64,000 nt of DNA from Ampelomyces quisqualis (taxonomy: Eukaryota > Ascomycota > Dothideomycetes > Pleosporales > Phaeosphaeriaceae), in contig JAGTXZ010000003.1 of the NCBI GenBank assembly GCA_018398575.1, forward strand, positions 1,302,001-1,366,000, read 5' to 3'. This document shows, piece after piece, positions 10,701-22,062 of this stretch (position 1 is its first letter; each line of letters opens with the position of its first letter). Both the position numbers and the translations under genes were made by a program. The notes beneath the pieces were generated by a model, which worked only from the letters and a program-made list of their open reading frames with translations, was not told the origin of the DNA and ran no database searches.

Positions 10701-11957
10701 ATCTCGGATGGTCACTTTCCATGTTCGTGCTGTCAAGACTCGGATTTGCTGTATGATGGAAGTCTTTTGATTTCGTCTAAACTCTCTCTGTGATGGCGAA
10801 GCAGCGAGATGATTCATGCTCTCTTCCACTTTCTCATTTGCAGACCTGCTGAAATGGTCTCTCCATGCTTCCTTGATGCAATCAACGCGTTGCTCCGCCG
10901 CCGCCTCTGACACTTCGTCTCTGTTGTCGACACTGACGATATCAATCAAATACTCAGCTGGGTTTGTGAATGGTGGCATCTCGTGTCCGAGCTTCGCAAA
11001 GTATGGAAGGCATTCTGTCGCGCTGCCTGCATATGCAGGACTGCCTCTCGTCAAAAGGACTACATTGTCGAAAAGGCTATATATCTCGGAGCGCGGTTGG
11101 TGAATGGTAACGATAATGGTACGACCTCTTCGAGCAAGATTCTGAAGAGTCATGACGACCTGATGGGCGCTTGTGGAGTCCAGGCCGGTAGTAGGCTCAT
11201 CGAGCCACAACAGACTCGGATTTGACAAAAGTTGAACTCCGATGCTGGTCCTCCTCTTTTCTCCACCACTGCAGCCTTTGTGTGCATGGTTGCCAATTCG
11301 AGTATCGGCTGCTTCCTTTAAACCCAACTCCAGAATGACTTCTTCAACTAGCTGCTTTCTTTCTGCTTGGCTGACGGACGAGGGAAGACGCAGTTGGGCT
11401 GCATACATCAGAGTCTCACGAACGGTCAGTGTGTGTAAGAGAATGTCTTGTTGGATGACATATGCGCTCCGTATCGCGGTAGGGTCATGACTTCCATTGA
11501 AGTAGGTGCGGCCAGAAGTGGATAACCGCTTTCCTTGCATGCGACCACTCATTTGATTCAACAGAGAGGTCTTTCCACTGCCGCTCCCACCAATGATGGC
11601 TGTGAGGGTGCTACTTGGCATTTCTGCCGATATGTCGTTGAGTATCGTCTTGACATGGCTGTGGCTTGGTGGCGTCTTGTTCTTCGAGAACAAAGTAGCG
11701 AATGCGTTTGGCGATTCGTCCACGGAGACTGAAAGGTGCTCGAGTCTGACAGACACAGGCTCAACTTCGTGCAGCGAAATAACGTTTCGGTGGACCGATG
11801 TGGTGGAAAGTGCCCGTCGTGCGGAAGTTGCCTTTATCGATAGCCCTATCGATAGCCTCGGCGAAACCTCATCTTCCGCCGCTATCCGCATATCGTTCTC
11901 TACCTCGACTTCCGCTTCCATAGAACCTTTCTGTGGCGTAACGTCCATGATGATCAT
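7788..11957 (-). CDS. Full-size ABCG transporter (two NBD-TMD halves)
   Basis: An ATP-driven membrane exporter of the ABCG/White group, similar in layout to yeast YOL075C rather than to Pdr5. Exons 11957-10149, 10048-8230 and 8176-7788 join through introns of 100 and 53 nt to give 1338 aa; reading each ORF alone would wrongly suggest two half-transporters. NBD1 has Walker A GGSGSGKT (about residues 123-130), signature CSGGEKRR and Walker B LLWLDEPTTGLD. NBD2 has Walker A GPSGSGKT (about 753-760), ISGGEKRR and VLLLDEPLSGLD. Each NBD is followed by a hydrophobic TMD of about six spans. Both nucleotide sites look intact. The intron 1 junction WACYL/FYAFGAL and the GYFIQSNTIP-type extracellular loop fit the family. 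Substrate is unknown. ATG at 11957 is used; a second Met lies three codons on. Confidence 0.9.
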
Positions 11958-14900
11958 ACTCTTCAGGCAGGCCCACGACAGAACGAAAGAGAGAAGGAGA
12001 CGCTACGGGGCGCTGCCGCGAGGCTTTTCGAGGTCTCACGCGGACTTGGTTGCATGCGACCGCCCCTCGCTTACCAGCCGAAGTGGTTGCAGCGTCGGCT
12101 ACGCATCAGATCAAATCTCGCTCTCGCAATCGAGGACCATTGCATCATCTCAGACCCAACATGGAATTTTGCAAGAGGCACTGCAACGGCCAGTATGCCG
12201 ACAAACGATCAAATTTCGCAATCGACACCCGTGTAATTGACTCTGGCCAAAGAGTCCATGCGTTGGGATCGAGAAGTCGAAGTGGAATACCTACCAACGT
12301 TGGAGGCCTTACACGTTCCCGCTTAATTTCATCGGTCTGCTCTGCTAGGATTGATGGCAGCACCTAACGGCTCGCGTAGTAGCTCAGGCGCGATTCGAAG
12401 CTCCTTTATTGCTTTCTTTGTCTGTTGCGGGGTGATGCGCCATTCTAGTACACCAGTATTGCCTCGGATCACATTAGAAAATTTTCCTCATTCTCCAGGT
12501 GACAGTGTATGAAACTACACGATAGTAGCACTGCTTTCCGCGTACATCAGGCGACAGTGGAAGGAACTATACAGACCGAGCTGTCGAACCCATACAAACT
12601 TCATTTGCCTCGGCATTGGTATGCTTACTGAGCCGCAGCGAGGTCCAAGCAAGCTCTTTCGACGCCTCAAGAGTGCTGCATCAAGCTCAGCAATGATTCC
12701 CAATCGGTCGCCAGCCACTGGTGACCCATAATGAATTACTCCTTCTAGAAACCACCTCAATTTACATCTTGATCGCAGTGATGCTACACCCGACTGTGAT
12801 CTGATCTCGAATTATTGTCACGCCTGGTGACGGCGATCACGACATTTGATTAGCAGCGCTGTATGCTACCGAAGGCTCAGGAAATGGAGTTTCCATGGAG
12901 TGCACCCATTTGGGCTTAGCGGCTTGGCGCTACCTGTCTGTACTGTAGATGGCTGCGAGCCTCACTTACTGACCAGAACTCTAATCTTAACCTCATGATA
13001 CACTCCACTCCTGCTGTCTTTGGACCTCGGCCACCGCACTCTACAGCATTGAGAAAATGTTCAATGCTTCGATGCAGTGCGAAAACCTACCCAGCTGGCC
13101 TTAGATTTCACAAGACTAGGCCTAAACCAACTCTAGGAATGTTGCCACCTACAATCCTGTTATAATTCACGAGGGAAAATGAAGTAGACTAATGCAAGAT
13201 AACTACTCAGGGTGCTATACGCGCTCGACTCCATTGCGCGACCTGCCTAAGTATCACAACTTCTTTTCTTTCCACATCTGATCAATATAGTCGCCATTTA
13301 TTACAAACAGCTTTAGCGGTCTGGCTTCGTGATAAGCATCGATTCAGTACATGATGGAAAGCAACATGAAATGTATTCTTTAATATTTAAAGGTTTTATA
13401 GCTTACACAGACTTCGCAATAACGGCCACGATCGCTGCCAAAGCATTACTCTACAATATCGAAACAGTGTATACACTGATTGAAGCACAATTTCAAAGTC
13501 AGGAAAAACAAACAACAACGAACAAGAAAGATATATCTAGGAACTGGTTGGGCTTTGCAAAACCGGCCTTACCTTGCCTCTGTTGCTTCTAGCCACCAAA
13601 TCATCCATAAAAGTGAATTCAGACTACAACGACAGATCACGTCCTACAATGTTTAAAGGAACACGGAACATGGTTGATGACGACCCTTACATCACCACTA
13701 CGTTCCCGTGGCAAATTATCCATGCACACACGGCACGCATACTCCCAGAGCCTACCTCAACGACGCTTGCACACCACATGCAAAAGTTACGAAGCGCAAC
13801 AATGCATTATTTTGGTAGCGAGTCGGAATCGACCATCGCAAGCCCCGCAGTGCAGTCTCGATAGCACGATGCGGTTCCTGCGTGAACGCCAACAGACACG
13901 CTGCACGCCCAATGTTTTCGCATCTATCCCCATTGGCGTGGAAGCTGTTCTGAAGCACAGCAAACGGGCGCCTGACCCGGATATGTCGAGTGTTGACGAC
14001 AACGATGCGGTAGACGGCACGATGCTGCGGCGAAAGGGTAGGATGCTGTGGCGAGAGGAACTTGGGAATCATGGCATCTATTTCCAGCTCTTGGAATGGC
14101 GGCAGCATCGCGTCGCACCGTGCGTCGAATCGATCGTGCATGCAGCCTTCAGAAATCAGGCCTAGAAGAGTGCCGAGCCAGACGCCGATAATAAGCTAGC
14201 AAGGAAAGTGAGTGAAAGGGTGCGTTATCAAGGCAAAGCAAGGAAGAATGTCTTGACCATGGCAAATAGCGTCGTGGTGTCTGCTAATCGCCAAAGGGCT
14301 GCCGGTCCAGCTACACTACCTGTTACCTGCCGCCACGGCCCCTAGCTTTCTTCCACCGTGTGCTTGCGCCTAGTCCTCGCCAAACCTTCCCGCCTCTCAA
14401 TTATCCATTTTTCGCCAGCGGGATCAAACGAATACCTTACACACGCGCGGCGCGTTCTTTGCACATGCGTTTATTGCAGGTTGGGGATTTTCCCACCGAT
14501 CAGAGTACCCAGCCCTACGGACGACGAACCAAGGCAGAATATGTTTTTCCCCCCCAGTCCAGTCACACGGAGGCCGCACGATCCGAAACAAAAAAGCCAC
14601 GTGTAGTGTTGCTCTAGAACCTGACGGGACGAGAAAAAGTGGTAGTGTTGCGCACAAAGCTTGTGTTGTCAGGTGCAGGTCTATGGCATCAGCGCGAACG
14701 ACGCTCCGATGGTGGAATAGCCCCTGTGCGCATGATGAATCGGTCACGTTTTCGCTGCGGGTAGTGTCGGATCAGATGGAGTGCGACTGCGAGACGGGAC
14801 TCAAGAGTGAGTTGTAGTGTAGTGTTTTGACTCGCGGTGGCCGCCCGACTTGACCGGTCTGTGTGATCGGTGTGAGAAGGGCGAGACATGCTGTGTGAAC

Positions 14901-16975
14901 CTAGTGGTTGATCAAGCAGATAGAAAAACGGTGTGGCAACCTTTCAGAGCCACGCGGTCTGGCTGCAGCGCACGTTGAATGTGGTGTGATGAACCTGCGT
15001 TTTCGTCGTGCCAGTAGTGATGGTGTGTGGATTTTTGAGTATCTCGGTCATGCATGCAGTCTCGGATATGCAGGCACCACAACTTTGGGATATGTATTCA
15101 AGTCAATTGATCGATCGTGCGCTTGACGTTTTACGTCGGGGTAAGTGGCTGCTTTGGGAACGTGAGATTGATGCGAGACGTTGCTATTTCCATGTGGACA
15201 AGCCAATGGCACCACGGGGATTGTTTACTTGGAGCTTAGTCCCGCTCATGGCAGTGACGCCATGTGAGTCGGTGAATGCGAACGGTGTGATAAAGGTTTG
15301 GAGGCGTAATGTTTTATGAAGCTGCGACTATCTTAGTCTGCTTATCCTGGACAAGTGAATATCAGGAAAGGACGACGAGCTACTGTCTAAGTAGGGAACG
15401 GTTGGTGACATGGCTTGCCTAGGTCTGCTTTGCAATCCTGATTCCGTGGAACGCTGCGTCGTGCGCACGAGCTGTGTCGCATGTTCATGATTCGGCATCC
15501 TGGGAGCTGGGAGCCCGTGTGCGTTATGAGCTCCATATTGTAGCCGAGAACGACAGAACCATGATAAGAAGTCGTCTAATGCTTGCAAAGATAACTCGGG
15601 AATAGGAATCAGTATCGTGGTCCAACTACTGCCAGGTACCGATGTATTCAACAAAGTACCTCAGGTATGCGCCCGTCTCCACATGTACAATTAGCCCTGA
15701 TGCTTCGTTTATGCGTGGGGTGGACCCACTATGCGAAATCGACAGAAGGCCCGAACGGACAAAGCTGTGACGCGGTGACATTGTGATGCTTTGATGCTGT
15801 GCGATGGAGGAGTTGCTTTCCACGCCATGTGACTCGCTGCTCTTGCAGTGTTGAATTTTACAGCGCGGGGTGAGACGGCACACACCCTGGAGATTCTTGG
15901 CGAGCAAAGCCTTGAGTTACGAAGTACATACCTAGTACCCAGGTGCTTGTCGGCTTTGACGCTATTGGCTTCAACTTGCGAATCAGACTTGCAATTTCAT
16001 CCCACGCTTCCCTCCGGACAATGGACTGATGAACCTTGAGGGCGATCTTCCAACGGCAGATCATCTTCGGAGCTCCCTTGCTTCTGCACCACAGACTCAA
16101 GATGTGGAGCCCCCCTTGTTAGCAGCACCGGGTAAATGCATAGCAAACTTATTCGGACGTGGCTGCATGTTGGCCTCGAGACCAAGACTAGAGCTGCTCG
16201 CTTTGGAACCTTCTTACGGGGCACGCGTCACGACTTGAGCTTTTGGAGGATGAATGTTAGCCCGACACGGAGCGAGGTTCAGGCGATGTGATAGGCTGAT
16301 GTCTACCAATGCTGTGCGACTTGCTCTTGTTCATGCGAATTGTCATCGCTAATTCGGGAATGCGCTCTGCAACTGTGAAATGGCGAACAGTGGGTACTTG
16401 CATTGTCCATCTGCAACAGAGACCAGCACCTATATGCGTGCATGAGCATCATCGAATCAAAAGAGCATGTCTTGTCTCCAGTGTCTTTACTGACGTGTCT
16501 AATGCTGATGGCAGACGAGTGTCTCCCTGCCAGGTGTACAACATGGCCCAGCCAAATGCAAAATGTATGGGTACAACATTGCCCAGCCCAGTGCAAAATG
16601 TATGGGCGTGCAGAAACATTGCCGCCCAAGGCCAGAAACCTGTCGAAAAGTGCGACACCCTGGCTGAGCAGCCCGAGAAATAACGCCGAAGCGAGGTGAA
16701 TACAAACACTCAAACGAAGCCTGTGTTCCCTGCCAGTCCGCACCTATACCACCCGTAATATGTGAAGCAGCCGGCCCAATGCAATCCAGTCGTCGGCCGT
16801 AGCAATTCGCATGCGTTAGACCAAGGGGATACGCGCGTTCGTGTGACCCTGAATGCAGTTCCCTCCGAATTCGAATAACTCCTTTATGCTCCAATGCGGC
16901 AGACACTGCTGCCAACCAGAAAGCATCCGACAAGCAGAAGTGCGTGTGGCGCATTGCCCAAGGACAACGGCCTCA
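11958..16975. other. Five-kilobase gene-poor region
   Basis: No recognisable protein, tRNA or transposase was found on either strand. ORFs of 60-160 codons are scattered at random and overlap each other in opposite frames. Local AT-rich stretches occur around 13300-13640. A 35-nt tandem duplication lies at 16536-16605. The leftmost few hundred bases are the promoter of the ABC transporter. Confidence 0.5.
16536..16605. repeat. Two tandem copies of a 35-nt unit
   Basis: Units 16536-16570 and 16571-16605 differ at three positions (both begin GTACAACAT and end AAAATGTATGG). A degenerate partial third copy may follow to about 16635. No function is evident. Confidence 0.8.
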
Positions 16976-18766
16976 TCAAGTAGCCAGAAAATCCCATCCC
17001 TTAGCATTGATGATCTTCTCCCAATCCCATGATTCTGCGTCGCCAGCATCCATGAGTTTCCAGATATCGTCTACCACTTCTTTCGCGAAGCCAATGTTGC
17101 CAAGTCCCGTGCACGCAGTGAGCCCGCTGAACGCTCGGTTAACTGCGATGCGCTGCTCTTCTTCAAAGGCCGCACAGCCGATGAGAAACAGTGGGAGCAA
17201 AACGTTGCTTTGAATCCAACCCTCCGCGGGAAGTTCGTTGATGTATCGTATGCCGTCATCCACCGCGCTTTTAATGTAGGGGTGAGGGTGCGAGTCTTTA
17301 GTCGTGCGGTACAGGTAGACCCACGTTGCTTGGCGATATAGCATGGAGATGGTGTAGCGGGGTGAACCAGCCGGCTGTGGGCACACCCAAGTGCGCAGAC
17401 CACTGTCAATAGCATGAGCGGCGAGCAAAGCTTCGTAGTCCATGGTCGGCTCGATCTTTTCGTCGATGCGGGTGCGCAATCTCCGCCGAAGGTTACTGAT
17501 CTTGGAGATGAAACCAAACAGACCGTCAGAGATACCAATGAGTGCTGCTGTCTCCGGGTTAATCTCGAATGGTAGGTTGAAGTTCACCATCATGGGCACA
17601 TCGGCATCGTCGAGGGACGTAATCTGACTCGCGATCCAGTGGTAGTAGAAGAACTCGTCAAAAAGGGACTGGAACTCCGGGTTCGTGGACTTTTGGGTCA
17701 TGGCAATCTGCTTCGCTGCAACCATGTGCATCCTATATTCGCCAGATGTGTTGCCGTCGCATATCGAGTGAAGCAGGTGGAGCAAGATTTGGGCAACATT
17801 GGAGTCCTCGAAGATCATAACCCCACCTTCTCCCGCCTTTTGCCGGTCGAGGTCGTGGTGCAGTAGTTGCAAAGCCTTGCCGCGATGAAAGCCCTGTCTG
17901 TCCTCGTACTCTTGCGAAGGGTTGACCGAATACATGTGCGATGCCGATAAGCACAGCACGGAATGCATCAGACCCTCATGCTGCAGAGCCATCGGCAAGA
18001 GAATCCTTGTGAAGGGGTTCGTCGATTGGTCGCCATGTAAGCTGAGGACAGCGCTAGCGCGGCTCACAAAGTGTTGCAGGAGTTCACGATCCAGGTCGTT
18101 CTCTACACCTTCCATAAGCGGCGGAAGCTCGAACTTGACCTCGACGCTTTGTTTCCGGGCTGTGTTGTCGTCAGCTTCGATAAAGCTTGGTGTCGCGTGC
18201 CCCTGACCTTCTGCGGCCCTCTCTTTGCCACTCTTCCATATTTCTACGGGCTTGTAGCCTTCGCAGTGAATGTTGTTCTTCTGACAAGATAGGCCTGTGC
18301 AGTGTTAGTCAATTCAGGCTGAAGCAGGGGTAGAGTACTGACAGAATGGCTTCGTCTCGTCGCACTTCTTTTTCCGTTTCCGGCAAGTGGTGCAGCCTGT
18401 CTTAGACCGTGCCTTTGCCTGTTTCGAAAGGGCTGTTGGAGATCGGGGAGGGTGTATTCGTGGCCGGCCACGCGCGCGTCGTATTCGCACGGGTTCTGTG
18501 GGCGATATGGGTGTATCATTGGCAAACAATTCCTCCTTAACATCTGCCAACTGTAGTTCCGTCTCTTCAAGTTTTGGTATAACTTCAGTCGAACTTGTCC
18601 TTGTACCAGTCTGTGGCTCTGAACATGTGTCTGAGTGGGTATATATGTTGGAATCGAAGTTGGGAGAGTCGCTGGTGGACGACATGGAGGGTTGCGGGGA
18701 GGAACTGGTGCTCAGGCGAACGTTTCCGCCGGGCGGCGGGTGGCCGAATGAGAGGGTCGATATCAT
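16976..18766 (-). CDS. Zn(II)2Cys6 transcription factor with Fungal_trans_2-type domain
   Basis: A fungal-specific DNA-binding regulator of 580 aa. Exons 18766-18343 and 18294-16976 are joined by a 48-nt intron that cuts inside the zinc cluster, completing Cys142. The cluster reads C125-x2-C128-x6-C135-x6-C142-x2-C145-x6-C152, exactly the binuclear pattern, with the basic RKRKKK between the second and third Cys. An AT-hook-like core RGRPR lies at residues 99-103, just before the cluster. The N-terminus is Ser/Thr/Pro-rich. The remainder is the helical middle domain common in these regulators (ALQHEGLMHSVLCLSASHMYS, residues about 220-250). The ATG at 18766 is used because the longer frame begins with a non-ATG codon. 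Target genes are unknown; the nearest gene, the ABC transporter, is 5 kb away on the same strand. Confidence 0.9.
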
Positions 18767-21700
18767 AGGGTCCAGCAATAGGGCTGCTCGTGACTAATTG
18801 CGTGTTGTGACCGACATTTGACGGACAGTCCGTCCAGGGCGCAGCTAGCAGCAAGCGGCGAGGCGATCTCGAACTTGAGCAGAGGGTCACGAGTTGCACG
18901 CTCTAGCTCTAGCACTCAGAAATCGTTCTGTGCACTGGTGTGTAGCCAAATGGTGCGCGCGATGTATGCTGGGGATACAGGTAGCCACTTGGATCGGCAC
19001 AACCTTGCTTTGGAGCTGGTCGAAGATCGGATGCGGTTGCTTGCGGGAGAGCGGGGGAATGCAACTTAGCGAGTCGTACACGCGGTGCGACGGCCAATAA
19101 TAGTTAGTACGACACGGACAGGTCCTCGTCTTCCAACGGCGTAGGCCAAATAGCAGGGGCAGGGAGGACGCGAACGGGTCGAATTGGTGTGAGATGTTCA
19201 ACGGATGGTGGCAGCAGATATTGACAGATAGCAGTAGTCAAATGGAGGATCACAGCTGCAGGCCTGAGAGGGCGGAAAGGTGCGCGAGGTGGATCTACGG
19301 CGCGGGGATGTAATACGAAATCAACGGCTGGGGTCCCAGGTATTAAAGTGCCCGCGGACAGGGTGCAGGAGAGGGCCGGCGTGGGACCCTCAGCCGGGTT
19401 GCACAGCAAATTCGCCCCAGTATGGATGGAGCCTGGCCCTGGAAGTGGACCACCAATATGACGGGCCGCCTCGACATACTCAAAGCACGGAGCAGACCGA
19501 AGCTTGCGAAGACGCACTGGGCATGCACGCGACTGTGTCAGCGTTTCTGGTGAGGACATCGGAAAGCTGCAGACGGTCTCGTATAAGGTCAGCGGCGTAA
19601 GCGCCATGGAGGTTTACCACGGGCTGGTAGCGCAGTCGAAGCATAAATCGCAGTGAATCTCGTTGGCCAGCTATTCGAAACGATTGCCAGGATACGGCCA
19701 GTAGCAGAAAGCTGCGAAGCTGCAATGCTGTGAAGGCTGGGCATCTCGATTGTCTCGGCCAGCCAGTCAGCGCCTGGGCAGGTTCGGCTTACCTTTTTTG
19801 CGCTCCCTGGTCGTTGCTGCTTGTCTTCGTCACCATCGACTCTTTCGTGTTGTCGGTCATCCACGCAAGCAGCTAGTGAATGCGCGATTCTAAGGTCGGT
19901 TTCAAGGCTATAGTCGTTCATATGCCCCACATGCGAACAACGCCTCCTCCAGGTGGTGTTACATAATCTCCATATGTGTGTGACCTTGAAGATATCGATC
20001 CAGGATCTGACAGCCGGTCGAATAGAATGGCGTGCTGTGTGTATGCAGTGCTTGCTCCAAAGCCCGTGTGACAGACAAGAAGTTCGACGAGACCCGTGTC
20101 TTGAACGTCTCGAGGTCCAAGCCACAAGCCACAAGGCAAGGGCCCAAACAGCGTGTAGATCCCTGAACAATGGGCCCTGGATGATCAGTGAGGCAACGGC
20201 TGGCCGAAGTTTGTTTGAGAGGTCATAGGCACCCATGCACACACTCCCCGCAGGTCGCTTGCGCCCGTCAGCAACAAAAGCAATAAATTTTGTTTCTGCA
20301 ATGTTACGTGTATTACGTAGCTCGCAAAGCACGCTCGCCCTGTCTCCGGAACCATGAGCTCCAGTCACATTCTGTCGTGCTGTTGTGCGTTGGACAAAGA
20401 CACTGGCCCGACTCACAAACATGTACAGAGCGTTTGCGCCTCGAACTCGTGGTCTGCTACGGAGTACATTTGCGGGCGGAACGGAAACGGGAAGATGAAC
20501 TCAAAAGAGCACGCTCCAAGAGCTGGCTCCAGTTGCATCCCGAAAGCTCCCTAATGCTTGGCTTCAACCGGGGGCTCTTGAGGGCGCCATGCTAGATTGG
20601 AAGCAACGCAAACAATTAGCGCATCTCACGACCATCGAGTCATGTAAAGTGTAGTGAGCTTCAAAGGTCTCTCTTCAGACAAAATCTTGCGGGACTGCAA
20701 CAGCAAAGCCTAGCGAGCTCTGATCAAGGGTGTTCCAGGCAGCACATCTCCGGGAGAGATGGTAGGCTCGATACCGAGTATCGTCAAGCCACCGAAATCA
20801 TCCGTCCAGCATGAATGGGCGTGGAGCCTTCTCGGTGGCATTACTATGTGCATCTAGCCGGCCGAGATTGTCCTGAGTCCTGACCATGTGTTCCAGCTGG
20901 AAGTTATTGAGTGCAGAAGTTCGTTAACGAGCCAGCTGAGTGATAGGTTTCATGATGCAAGTATTCAGCAAGCTGCTAAATGGACTCGGTAGTAATCTTT
21001 GGGAGGGGTGTCGGAATATGTTTCCTGTGACAACGTCTTGATAGTGGCGTTTGTGATCGATGGCCTGCGTTATTAGCCCGTTGTTGTGTATGAAATCGAA
21101 CGGACAGATGCAGGCAGAGGTGGAGACCGGCCGATACGAGGCGTGACTTGCATATTTTAGTGCGCATGGTGTTACTTGCGGGGTTGCTTGGGGGCGCTGC
21201 AGCATGTCATTCGCCAGAGTGAAGTTGACACAGACGACAACCGCAGCCATGCGCATGATGGTCAGCAATTATTGAGAGATGGTCCAAAGTCGAGCTGAAG
21301 GAGCTTGGCTCTCGTCAGAGTCTGCCCATGTGTTGCCGCAGTGGTGGCGGCTTCTCGTCACGCGGACGACTGGCACGCCGTGGTCGACATGCTGCAAACA
21401 CTGGGCCTGACAGCTACTTATTCTGGCAGCGGAACACACTGTACCTGAGCGATTTATGTCGCTGCAGATCGAGCAGGGGTCTCGCGCTGTTTCTGATGCC
21501 TGGTGGTAGCTGCATGCATGCGGCGTGGCGAGGGCTGGTCAGTGGTTTGGAAGCGTACCGCTGTTCCGCCTTGGGGGCTCGCTTTGAATTACGTGCTGGA
21601 AGCTCGCGGGCCGTCTGACAAGGGCCCGATGGGGTCAGCGTGAAGGACAGTCGATGGTTGAGCGAACCGACCATGTGGAATGTTGTCAGCACTTGTCCAC

Positions 21701-22062
21701 CAAACGTCGTTGGCCTATCACCAGGGTAGTTGACGTTTGTTGGCAATTTCCAACCATTCTTGCGGGCAGGTTACCTCTGCAGGTCGATCAAAAAGGATCC
21801 TGAGTCAGATGCGAAATCCGACTTTCCCATAGAAGCATGTACTGTTCCTAGCAGAGTACTTCCACTAGTGAGTGCTTGCATCACGTGATCTCGTCCTGCG
21901 GATCGGCATCATGAATCCCCGACCTCCAACCTACGTCTTTGTTGGTCGGCCCAAACACCATCACCATCACCTCCAGCCCAACTCCACTCGTCCTCTGTAT
22001 GCCTGTGCCATGAAAAGCTCGATACAGGATCGCATGTACAGCCCAAGTTGATAACGACGGCA
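18767..22062. other. 3.3-kb region without a supportable gene
   Basis: It lies between the divergent Zn2Cys6 regulator and CFT2. The longest ORF is 277 codons on the minus strand (20422-19589), with no recognisable domain and a composition rich in Arg, Ser and His typical of chance frames. A 112-codon minus frame ending at 20924 has a short hydrophobic start (MRMAAVVVCVNFTLA), but I cannot support it as a secreted protein. Confidence 0.45.

Noticed and set aside
11593..12240. 215-codon plus-strand ORF
   Set aside because: Antisense to the conserved N-terminal half of the ABC transporter; a shadow frame.
19589..20422. 277-codon minus-strand ORF
   Set aside because: No recognisable motif, Arg/His/Ser-rich, no ATG context or intron pattern supporting it, and overlapping ORFs on the other strand. 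Kept only as an unsupported possibility.
20924..21268. Possible small secreted protein on the minus strand
   Set aside because: A short hydrophobic start is followed by ordinary sequence without a clear Cys pattern or splice signals. The longer frame begins at a non-ATG codon. Evidence is too weak.
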